A stretch of DNA of 64,000 bases from the NCBI RefSeq assembly GCF_013266735.1, contig NZ_JABSNU010000003.1, positions 186,001 to 250,000 on the forward strand, in the 5' to 3' direction. Source of the stretch: Pedobacter foliorum (GTDB lineage Bacteria > Bacteroidota > Bacteroidia > Sphingobacteriales > Sphingobacteriaceae). Of the stretch, positions 8,575-16,101 are shown in pieces; within the stretch, counting starts at the first letter, position 1; every line of letters starts with the position of its first letter. A program made the translations under genes and the position numbers. Below the pieces are notes generated by a model that worked only from the letters and a program-made list of their open reading frames with translations, had not been told where the DNA came from and ran no database searches.

Positions 8575-10314
8575 TTATTTAAGGATTAATTTTGTGTCGT
8601 TTAATAAACGGGCTATGGGGTATCGAGAGTGCGTTTTTTCGTAATAATCAGAATTTTTATAGATAAAGTCAAGCTGTGCCTCAGCATTTTTACTAAAACC
8701 GCTGTCTTTGGCCTTTTGAGCCTCAAGTTTTTTCTTTAGCTCTGGATTTTTCTTTAATAATTCCGCAGCAGTATCTTCAAAAACATAAGCACTGAAGTGT
8801 TCTTTCATCCCAAGTATTGCATCAAAGAAATTCCAATTGAAAAAGGAATCCATGCCTTGGGGCTCAAGTGTTTCTATAATATATCTGTTGACAGGTTGGT
8901 TTGTATAAACTACATAATCACCTTCGTAAAATTGCAATGCCTGTTTTACAGGGCTGACTTTTACTGAAGAATGCAGGTAATGTCCTTCAAATGGGGCACT
9001 TACTGTTTTGTAATCACTGATGTAATACGATTCGACATCAATTTGAGTATCCTTTTGCAATTGCTGTACTTTTACATTGTTAAGCTTTAACAGATCAATT
9101 ATTTTGTCCCATGCTTTTGGAATGATATAAGCAATCGGCTTTGTAATGGTAACTGAAGGCTGATAGGTGTTCCAATATTTTATGGTCTTAGTATATGGCT
9201 CATTTCTGTCGTAATACAAACGATCTAGTCCGCTTACTTCACTTGGTTTTTGCTTTGCTGCATATCCTTTGAACTCCAAATCATCAGCTACATTTTTATT
9301 GAGGGTCCATTCTATTGGAAACTCAACTTGATTTGTAGTCTCTTCATCTGCCCTTTGTTTATTCTCTCCAATTACTTTTGCATCACGAACTACTATGTCG
9401 ATATAGATTTGGAGAAGCTTATATGTTGCATCAACTCTTTTGTCATAATCTTTTAGCATATGAGTTTCGGGCATAAAGCCAATTGTATTGTGCAGGGTTG
9501 TGTATCCTGTAGAATACCTTGCTGATTCCAAAAAGCCTGTAATCCCTTCATCTGGTGTTTCCTCAACGGAATTTACATAAGGAATCATTTCATACCCAAC
9601 TTTTTTCATCTCAGTATATAGAGATGGCAACATCGTTTTGGTCATATAGCCAGATAGGATAGGGTTCAACTTGTCCTTATGAGTAGGGATAAGCGTCATT
9701 ACATATTGATAGTCTGCACCATTACTGGTGTGCGTATCTACAAATATCTCCGGCTGCCAAATGTTAAAGATTTCCTGAAAAGAATGAGAGTTCTTTGAGT
9801 CTGTTTTTATGAAATCTCTGTTGAGGTCGTAATTTTTGCTGTTTCCTCTAAAGCCATACGCCACAGGGCCATTTTGGTTTGCCCTCGAAGTTCCTGTTCT
9901 ATTAAAACTGCCATCAATGTTATAAACCGGAATAATACAGATTACTACATCCTTAGGTAATAAATTGTCTTTTAGTAAGTCTCTGGCAAGCATCATGCTG
10001 GCGTCAATACCCTCTGGCTCTCCCGGGTGTATGCCGTTGTTTATTAGTAAAATGCGCTTGTTGCTTTTTCTTATTGCAATAGGATCAAATATTTTATCTT
10101 TTGATAAAACCAATAAGTGTAAAGGTTTGCCAAAGTCGGTATTACCATAAGTCAGCAGCTTTGCCTGTTCATATGTTTTATCTAAAAGTTCATAATGTTT
10201 AATGGCTTCGTAATAAGTTGCGGTTTCTTTTTTACCGCTTAACTCATATGGTGTTAACTGTGCTGATGTGTCCATTGCTATTAATAAAAGTAAGATGATG
10301 AGGTAGCACTTCAT
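8575..10314 (-). CDS. Secreted M14 family zinc carboxypeptidase-like protein
   Basis: This 579-residue exported protein has a signal peptide at residues 1-18. The M14 catalytic domain fills about residues 60-310, with zinc ligands in GIHPGEPEG (HxxE) and in VDTHTSNG (the third ligand His). The segment NYDLNRDFIKTDS includes the Asn-Arg used to bind the substrate carboxylate. The remaining 250 residues form an uncharacterised C-terminal region. The family removes C-terminal residues from peptides or cleaves amide bonds of murein-like substrates in the periplasm. It sits between an outer-membrane protein gene (28 bp upstream) and the rhomboid gene (2 bp downstream). Confidence 0.85.
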   Translation of the reverse strand: MKCYLIILLLLIAMDTSAQLTPYELSGKKETATYYEAIKHYELLDKTYEQAKLLTYGNTDFGKPLHLLVLSKDKIFDPIAIRKSNKRILLINNGIHPGEPEGIDASMMLARDLLKDNLLPKDVVICIIPVYNIDGSFNRTGTSRANQNGPVAYGFRGNSKNYDLNRDFIKTDSKNSHSFQEIFNIWQPEIFVDTHTSNGADYQYVMTLIPTHKDKLNPILSGYMTKTMLPSLYTEMKKVGYEMIPYVNSVEETPDEGITGFLESARYSTGYTTLHNTIGFMPETHMLKDYDKRVDATYKLLQIYIDIVVRDAKVIGENKQRADEETTNQVEFPIEWTLNKNVADDLEFKGYAAKQKPSEVSGLDRLYYDRNEPYTKTIKYWNTYQPSVTITKPIAYIIPKAWDKIIDLLKLNNVKVQQLQKDTQIDVESYYISDYKTVSAPFEGHYLHSSVKVSPVKQALQFYEGDYVVYTNQPVNRYIIETLEPQGMDSFFNWNFFDAILGMKEHFSAYVFEDTAAELLKKNPELKKKLEAQKAKDSGFSKNAEAQLDFIYKNSDYYEKTHSRYPIARLLNDTKLILK

Positions 10315-10341
10315 TTATTGTTGATGTAGGCGAAGGTATGC

Positions 10342-10989
10342 TTAAAATAGCGTTTTTCTGGAAAGCCCCATCGGACCAAACTGGTACCTGATGCCTATAG
10401 AGAAATACGTGTATACATCTGTATGAGAAGTTTTTTCATTTCCATCTATTCCTCCGTCAAGACTAATGGTATTTTGATAATTTGCATTAATTCCATATCT
10501 GTAATATCCCGATCTGTCTGGGAAATAATAGGTATAGCCAAGATTAAGAGGAATAATGAGGTCTTTGGTTCTAGGCTGTTCGGCTCCGCGAACGTTATTT
10601 AATACACCACCTAATCCCGCGCCAAAATAAAGGCCTTTTATGGTATTAGAAAAGCCATTTCTTTTATAATCAATTAATGCGCCTAAATATAGCTTGCTAT
10701 TAATTGTAAATGATTTGTATGAGTTAAGTAATTGAGTGGGCTTAAGGTCAACATCACGAGTCTCACCTTTAATGCGGCCAATCTGACCTTCACCCCCGAG
10801 ACTAATAAACGGAGTGAAAAAAAATTCACCAACGCCGTAAATAGTCTTTCCGAATTTGCTTTTTTCGTAGTCAGTAAACGATTGGGTAAGCCCGGCACCG
10901 CCTCCAAGGCTAAGCTTGTAAAAATTAGATTGTGCAGTGGCGGTTAAACAAAGTAAAAGGGCCAGGAATGAGATAACTGTTGTTTTCAA
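10342..10989 (-). CDS. Predicted small outer-membrane beta-barrel protein
   Basis: This 215-residue protein has a signal peptide (about 1-20, ending TATAQ) and then alternating strand pattern with many Gly and aromatic residues, ending in GIRYQFGPMGLSRKTLF, which suggests a small porin-like barrel. The start codon is TTG (10989-10987); it is chosen because the signal peptide needs it and no ATG is available nearby. It is the first gene of an operon with the M14 peptidase and rhomboid genes. Its function is unknown, and no ligand can be inferred. Confidence 0.65.
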   Translation of the reverse strand: MKTTVISFLALLLCLTATAQSNFYKLSLGGGAGLTQSFTDYEKSKFGKTIYGVGEFFFTPFISLGGEGQIGRIKGETRDVDLKPTQLLNSYKSFTINSKLYLGALIDYKRNGFSNTIKGLYFGAGLGGVLNNVRGAEQPRTKDLIIPLNLGYTYYFPDRSGYYRYGINANYQNTISLDGGIDGNEKTSHTDVYTYFSIGIRYQFGPMGLSRKTLF

Positions 10990-11032
10990 AGTTTCTTCTT
11001 TAAGTTTCGAACCTATTTAATAATCTTATATA

Positions 11033-11040
11033 TAACTTTG
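11033..11040 (+). promoter_or_regulatory. TAACTTTG -7 box of pepT
   Basis: TAACTTTG ends 10 nt before the ATG at 11051. The expected transcription start lies at about 11047, leaving a leader of only a few nucleotides; if the second ATG at 11057 is used the leader is slightly longer. Confidence 0.5.
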
Positions 11041-11050
11041 TTCTTTCTAT

Positions 11051-12310
11051 ATGAATATGCTAAAATATCAAAATAATAACAAAACACTTCAAGGTAGGTT
11101 CACAAAGTACGTTCAAATTGATACTCAATCAGATCCGTTATCTGAAACCACTCCATCAACAGATAAGCAAAAGGACCTTGGAAAGGTGCTTGTAGCAGAA
11201 CTTTTGGAAATGGGTATTACAGATGCACATCTTGATGAATTTGGCTATGTGTATGCAACTATACCTTCTACCACAGAAAAAGAGGTTCCTGTAATTTGTT
11301 TCTGTTCACATATGGATACTTCTCCTGATTGTAGTGGCAAGGATGTAAAACCTATTATTCATGTTAATTATCAAGGACAGGATTTGGTACTTCCTGATGA
11401 TAAATCTATCATCTTAAAAATGGCAGAACATCCGGATTTAAAGGACCAGATAGGGAATGATATTATTACTGCAAGTGGAACAACACTTCTTGGTGCGGAT
11501 AACAAAGCGGGACTTGCGGAAATAATGGAAGCGGCTGCTTTTTTAATTGAACATCCCGAAATTAAGCACGGAAAAATCAGAATTCTATTTACCCCTGATG
11601 AAGAGATTGGACGTGGAGTAGATAAGGCAGACTTGAAAAAGCTTGGTGCCGATTTTGGGTATACAATTGATGGCGAAACCTTAGGCTCAATAGAGGATGA
11701 GACATTTTCTGCTGATGGAGCTGTATTAACAATAAAGGGCGTAAGCACACATCCGGGTTTTGCAAAGGGAAAAATGGAAAGCGCAATAAAGATTTTATCG
11801 GACGTAATTAGTGCACTGCCGGTAGATTGTCTTTCTCCTGAGTCAACAGAGCTTAAAGAAGGGTTTATCCATCCGGTAACTATTGGAGGTAGTGTTGAGC
11901 AAGCTGAAGCTCGTTTTATTCTTCGCGCTTTTAATGATGAGCAACTGAGCTCCTATGGCGAATTATTGGATGCAACGGTTCAGAATATTATCGAAGATTT
12001 TCCAAACTCAACTTATGAGTTGAAAATAAAGGAGCAGTACCGTAATATGAAGCAGGTATTAGATCAATACCCACAGGTAATTGAATACGGAGTTGAAGCA
12101 ATTAAAAGAGCTGGAATTGTGCCTAAACAACAAAGTATTAGAGGAGGTACCGATGGTTCTCGTCTTTCATTTATGGGCTTACCTTGTCCTAATATTTTTG
12201 CAGGTGAGCATGCGTTTCATGGCAAGCAAGAATGGGCATCGGTACAAGACATGGAAAAAGCAGTTCAAACCATCGTAAATATTGCTTCCATTTGGGAAGA
12301 AAAAGCTTAG
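11051..12310 (+). CDS. pepT: Peptidase T (tripeptide aminopeptidase)
   Basis: This 419-residue protein is full length for PepT of the M20B family. Metal ligands are seen in CSHMDTSPD (His and Asp), GADNKAGLAEIM (bridging Asp) and TPDEEIGRG (catalytic Glu and ligand). Further family residues are the dimerisation/His loop STHPGFAKGKM and the C-terminal RGGTDGS and AFHGKQEW segments. It releases the N-terminal residue from tripeptides in the cytoplasm using two zinc ions. An ATG two codons in (11057) is an alternative start. The stop lies 1 bp from the convergent YeeE-partner gene. Confidence 0.95.
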   Translation: MNMLKYQNNNKTLQGRFTKYVQIDTQSDPLSETTPSTDKQKDLGKVLVAELLEMGITDAHLDEFGYVYATIPSTTEKEVPVICFCSHMDTSPDCSGKDVKPIIHVNYQGQDLVLPDDKSIILKMAEHPDLKDQIGNDIITASGTTLLGADNKAGLAEIMEAAAFLIEHPEIKHGKIRILFTPDEEIGRGVDKADLKKLGADFGYTIDGETLGSIEDETFSADGAVLTIKGVSTHPGFAKGKMESAIKILSDVISALPVDCLSPESTELKEGFIHPVTIGGSVEQAEARFILRAFNDEQLSSYGELLDATVQNIIEDFPNSTYELKIKEQYRNMKQVLDQYPQVIEYGVEAIKRAGIVPKQQSIRGGTDGSRLSFMGLPCPNIFAGEHAFHGKQEWASVQDMEKAVQTIVNIASIWEEKA

Positions 12311-12311
12311 G

Positions 12312-12728
12312 CTAATGAGGTAAGCGGTTTTTTAATAAGCCGTAAACAAATGTGCCCAACAGCGAACCAATTATTACCACTATCATAACCAGGTAGCCTT
12401 GTCCGAGCAGTACAAAAACTGGTCCCGGACAAGCGCCTGTAAGTGCCCATCCCAATCCAAATATGGTGCCGCCAAATAAATATCTGCGCCATGCTTTTTG
12501 TTTATCTGTAAATGAAATTGGGTTGCCTTCAATATCATGAGATTTCATTTTTTTCATTAACCAAACCGCAATTACTCCTGTAATTACAGCGGTACCAATA
12601 ATGCCAAACATGTGGAACGATTGAAACCTGAACATTTCCTGAATACGATACCACGATATGGCTTCTGATTTACTCATAATAATGCCGAACAGTATGCCGG
12701 CAAGAATATATTTAACTGATTTCATCAT
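12312..12728 (-). CDS. DUF6691/YeeE-YedE family small transporter subunit
   Basis: This 138-residue protein has four predicted helices and corresponds to the second half of a YeeE/YedE sulfur-compound transporter. The signature ALTGACPGPVFVLLGQG (about 92-108) carries the conserved Cys next to a Gly-Pro turn. Together with the 185-residue protein encoded 10 bp upstream it would build one inner-membrane permease. Relatives import thiosulfate or move persulfide-type sulfur. The substrate here is unproven. It is the last gene of the minus-strand operon beginning at 15634. Confidence 0.82.
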   Translation of the reverse strand: MMKSVKYILAGILFGIIMSKSEAISWYRIQEMFRFQSFHMFGIIGTAVITGVIAVWLMKKMKSHDIEGNPISFTDKQKAWRRYLFGGTIFGLGWALTGACPGPVFVLLGQGYLVMIVVIIGSLLGTFVYGLLKNRLPH

Positions 12729-12738
12729 GAGCTACTGC

Positions 12739-13296
12739 TTAAAAGATTAATGGAAAAATTAAGTGGGTCATCACCAGTCCGCCTATAAAAAAGCCGATAA
12801 CCGCAATGAGTGAAGGGACTTGTAGGTTTGACAAACCACTGATTGCATGGCCAGATGTACAGCCACCTGCATATCGGGTTCCAAATCCAATTAAGAAACC
12901 TCCTCCAAGAAAAATCAACAACCCTTTTCCTGTAGCCACAAAATCCCAGCTAAACAATGCGGAAGGGACAATGTTCCCGTCAAACGGTATGTTAAGTTTT
13001 TGGAGATCATCAATAGTAGCTTGAGATAAATTTAATGGAGCATCTGATTGAAGCCAATTAGCTGAGATAAATCCGCCAATTACAGATCCTATAAGGAAAA
13101 GTAAATTCCATCGCTGTGCCTTCCAGTCGAAATTAAAGAAGCTTACCCATTTACCTGCCCCCAGCATACTGCACATGGTTCGCAGGTTTGATGAAAAGCC
13201 AAAGGATTTACCAAAAAAGACCAGAATTACCATAATAAAACTGATGGCCAGGCCCGATGTATACCAAGGCCAGGGTTGTTTAATAAGTTCAAGCAT
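12739..13296 (-). CDS. YeeE/YedE family sulfur transporter subunit
   Basis: This 185-residue protein has about five hydrophobic segments and the signature GGCTSGHAISGLSNLQVPS (about 141-159) with the conserved Cys of YeeE/YedE permeases. The other half of the permease is encoded by the next gene, 10 bp downstream, so this is the split two-gene version of the family. The likely role is inner-membrane uptake of thiosulfate or a related sulfur species. It follows the methyltransferase gene after 6 bp, an unexplained partnership. Confidence 0.85.
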   Translation of the reverse strand: MLELIKQPWPWYTSGLAISFIMVILVFFGKSFGFSSNLRTMCSMLGAGKWVSFFNFDWKAQRWNLLFLIGSVIGGFISANWLQSDAPLNLSQATIDDLQKLNIPFDGNIVPSALFSWDFVATGKGLLIFLGGGFLIGFGTRYAGGCTSGHAISGLSNLQVPSLIAVIGFFIGGLVMTHLIFPLIF

Positions 13297-13302
13297 AATT
13301 GT

Positions 13303-13992
13303 TTATTTGCTTAATGTTAACCGTGCTAAATATTGATCGTGATCGTCTTCAAAAATTATTTCGGCATCCCAACCAGATTGCTGAGCAATCTCTTTAAGGG
13401 TTTTCTGATCTACATAAACCCATTTAAACCAATTGCCTTTAATGCTTTTATATTCGTACCTAAAACTCACTTCTCCGTAATAGCCGTTAAGAGGGAAGGG
13501 GATCTCCTGGTACAAGTAAGATAAATCTGAACTATCAAACACCAATTGGCCACCAGGGTTTACCAGGTTCTTAACGTGCTTTAAAAAAGCTTTCAGCCCT
13601 GCTATTGATCCTGTTAGTCCAATGCCATTCATCATAAACAAGAGTGTATCGTAAGTATCTTCTTTATAGGTAAGGATATTTCCTTCGATGGCTTGTTTTA
13701 AGCCACGTTGTTTCATAATGGTAACTGCAGGGGCAGAAATATCCATGCCTGTAACATTTAGTCCACGCTTTTGTAAAATGAGGGCATGACTACCTACACC
13801 GGCACCAACATCCAGTACTTTTCCCTTGCACAGTTCTAAAGCCTTAAGCTCAAGTTCTGGCATTTCATCCTCACCTCTGAAGTAAACATCAACCGGCATT
13901 TCTTCAGGTTCATCATAAGAATTATGTACCCATAAGGTTTCAGCTGGTGGTTTTGTAAATTGGTCTTTTAAAGCTTCACCGAAAACATCCAT
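13303..13992 (-). CDS. Class I SAM-dependent methyltransferase
   Basis: This 229-residue protein carries the Rossmann methyltransferase motifs: motif I VLDVGAGVGSHALIL (about 60-74), the acidic end of strand 2 in VTGMDIS, and motif IV-like LLFMMNGIGLTG. The N-terminal 50 residues with several Glu and Asp residues belong to a family common in Bacteroidota. It transfers a methyl group from SAM; the acceptor is unknown. It lies in the operon between the beta-CASP hydrolase gene and the split YeeE transporter, 6 bp before the latter. Confidence 0.85.
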   Translation of the reverse strand: MDVFGEALKDQFTKPPAETLWVHNSYDEPEEMPVDVYFRGEDEMPELELKALELCKGKVLDVGAGVGSHALILQKRGLNVTGMDISAPAVTIMKQRGLKQAIEGNILTYKEDTYDTLLFMMNGIGLTGSIAGLKAFLKHVKNLVNPGGQLVFDSSDLSYLYQEIPFPLNGYYGEVSFRYEYKSIKGNWFKWVYVDQKTLKEIAQQSGWDAEIIFEDDHDQYLARLTLSK

Positions 13993-14019
13993 GAAGGCAA
14001 AGATAAAAACCTTTACTTG

Positions 14020-15417
14020 TTATAATTGAAACTCCTGATGATATTCAGGAATGTTTACAATTTTAAAACCATTGTTAATGATGCGTGGCGCAAATTTTTG
14101 CTGCACTTCATACTCTCCATGAACAAGGAATAGTTGCTTAACTTTTGTGGGGTCTTGTACCGATAGAAATTGTAACAGATCCTCATAATCACCATGTGCA
14201 CTCATTGATTTTATGGATTGCACCTCAGCTTGTACATCATATTCCTGACCAAATAACCAAACCTTTTTTTGTCCGGCAATTAATCTACCCGCCAATGAAT
14301 TTGAAGTCGCGTAGCCTACCATTAAAATGGTATTTTTCCGGTCACTGATGTTGTTTCTGATGTGATGTCTTACCCTTCCGCCTTCCGCCATTCCTGACGA
14401 AGATATAATTACACAAGGACGTTCATCACTGTTTAATGATTTTGATTCCTCAACACTCTCTATAAACTTTAAGCCTTTGAAATCAAATATGTCATTGTCT
14501 ACTTTGAAGACTTCTTTAACACCATTGTTATATACCTCAGGATGATTTTTTAATACCTGGGTAGCTTCAAGAGAAAGAGGGCTATCTACATAATAACGAA
14601 CATCCGGCAGTTGTTTTTTCAATTCCAGACTATTTAATGCATAAAGTAATTCTTGCGTACGACCAACACTAAAAGCCGGGATAATCACTTTCCCTTTCTT
14701 AACCTCACAGGTGTTCTTAATAATCTGTAATAACATATTCTCTATGGGTTCCAGATCTGCATGTAAAGAATCACCATAGGTAGATTCCATGACGATATAA
14801 TCGGCCTGAGGGAATGTTTGTGGACTTTTTAAAAGCAAATCACCGTATCGGCCAACATCACCACTAAATGTAACGTGAGTTACCTTTCCATCCTCCGTTA
14901 TTTTAAGATGAACAGCTGCGCTACCAACAATATGCCCGGCATCTGTAAGCAGGAGACTTATGTTGGGGTCAATGGAAAAATCCTGATCGTAGGGAACGGT
15001 TTTAAACTGACTAAGTGTTTGGTTAACGTCTTTGTCGGTATATAGAGGCGTTACCTGATCTTCTACCCGTTTAATTTTCTTGTTTGCATATTCAGCATCC
15101 TGCATTTGTATTTTTGCTGAATCCAATAATAAAATTCTGGCTAGATCTCTGGTTGCAGGAGTACAATATATTGGGCCGCTAAAGCCTTCAGAAACCAATT
15201 TTGGTAACAATCCGCAATGGTCTATATGTGCATGAGATAAAACCATGTAGGTAACCTTTGCAGGATCAAACCCAAAGTTTTCGTTTAGACCTTCTGTGAT
15301 ATCCCCCATGCCTTGAAAAAGGCCGCAATCTAATAAAATTTGAATGTTGTTGTTAAGGGTAATAAGGTGTTTACTACCAGTTACAGCACGCGCTGCACCA
15401 TGAAAAGCAATCTTCAT
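14020..15417 (-). CDS. Metallo-beta-lactamase fold, beta-CASP/RMMBL hydrolase
   Basis: This 465-residue protein is full length for a bacterial beta-CASP protein. The zinc motif LSHAHIDHCG (about 59-68) is at the N-terminal lactamase half, with later His and Asp ligands in DAGHIVGSA and SGDVGRYGD. The beta-CASP insert follows, and the C-terminal part has GYATSNSLAGRL, MSAHGDYEDLL and LFLVHGE, the usual His-bearing RMMBL motifs. Family members are nucleases acting on RNA, or less often DNA. There is no signal peptide, so it is cytoplasmic. A YtxH-type gene lies 10 bp upstream in the same operon. Confidence 0.9.
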   Translation of the reverse strand: MKIAFHGAARAVTGSKHLITLNNNIQILLDCGLFQGMGDITEGLNENFGFDPAKVTYMVLSHAHIDHCGLLPKLVSEGFSGPIYCTPATRDLARILLLDSAKIQMQDAEYANKKIKRVEDQVTPLYTDKDVNQTLSQFKTVPYDQDFSIDPNISLLLTDAGHIVGSAAVHLKITEDGKVTHVTFSGDVGRYGDLLLKSPQTFPQADYIVMESTYGDSLHADLEPIENMLLQIIKNTCEVKKGKVIIPAFSVGRTQELLYALNSLELKKQLPDVRYYVDSPLSLEATQVLKNHPEVYNNGVKEVFKVDNDIFDFKGLKFIESVEESKSLNSDERPCVIISSSGMAEGGRVRHHIRNNISDRKNTILMVGYATSNSLAGRLIAGQKKVWLFGQEYDVQAEVQSIKSMSAHGDYEDLLQFLSVQDPTKVKQLFLVHGEYEVQQKFAPRIINNGFKIVNIPEYHQEFQL

Positions 15418-15427
15418 TAAGTATATA

Positions 15428-15634
15428 TTATGCTCTTACTTTTGCAATGGTATCTTTTACTTTATCTGAAACATCTGACAGCTTGTCTTTAGAAGAATCT
15501 AATAAATCGCAAAACCAATCGGTTACTTTGCCTTTCATTTCACCTTCTTTGTCTGATGATAATATTATTGCTATTGCTGTGCCAAGAGCTACTCCTGCTA
15601 ATATACCTGCAATTATTTTAGTTTCTTTCTTCAT
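15428..15634 (-). CDS. YtxH domain-containing small membrane protein
   Basis: This 68-residue protein has one N-terminal hydrophobic helix (about 6-26, rich in Gly, Ala and Ile) followed by an acidic/basic amphipathic tail (EGEMKGKV...DKVKDTIAKVRA), which is the YtxH/general-stress-like layout. It is probably anchored in the inner membrane with the tail in the cytoplasm. It is the first gene of the operon that continues with the beta-CASP hydrolase. Confidence 0.75.
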   Translation of the reverse strand: MKKETKIIAGILAGVALGTAIAIILSSDKEGEMKGKVTDWFCDLLDSSKDKLSDVSDKVKDTIAKVRA

Positions 15635-15750
15635 AAGAATGTTGTTTTATGAAAGTTAAACAAAAATAAAGCAGAATGGTTCTGTTGTTTTAACATTTTT
15701 TCTTAGTCTGTAAGGAACTGTCCCTGTAATTGAATCAGTATCTTTAACAG

Positions 15751-16101
15751 ATGTTAAAATCTATATCATTTATTAATATTGTGTTAGCTATAGTGTACTT
15801 TTTGTTCTACTTGCTAAACAGCACATCTTATGCAATGATTGGAATTCTTATAGTGATTGCCTTTAGTGCGCTAACGATTAGGAATGTTGAGAAAGGCCTA
15901 AAACCTACAGCGATATATTTTATACTTGGTGTGCTCATGTCGGTGTTTGCTGGTTTTTTGGTAGTATGGACTTACAACGTGATTTTATCTTCTTTTGAAC
16001 ATGATTATTTTGGAAATAGCTGGCTCTATATTGCGATTAGTATTTGCTTAATTGCAGGTATAATAATTCAAATTGGCGGATTATTTATCCGCCGCCCTTA
16101 A
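15751..16101 (+). CDS. Unknown four-helix membrane protein
   Basis: This 116-residue protein is almost entirely hydrophobic, with four predicted membrane segments and almost no soluble part; the ending GGLFIRRP is positively charged. I do not recognise a family. It is isolated between the divergent YtxH operon and the convergent barrel gene, whose last 17 bp overlap its end. No clear promoter was seen upstream. Confidence 0.6.
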   Translation: MLKSISFINIVLAIVYFLFYLLNSTSYAMIGILIVIAFSALTIRNVEKGLKPTAIYFILGVLMSVFAGFLVVWTYNVILSSFEHDYFGNSWLYIAISICLIAGIIIQIGGLFIRRP

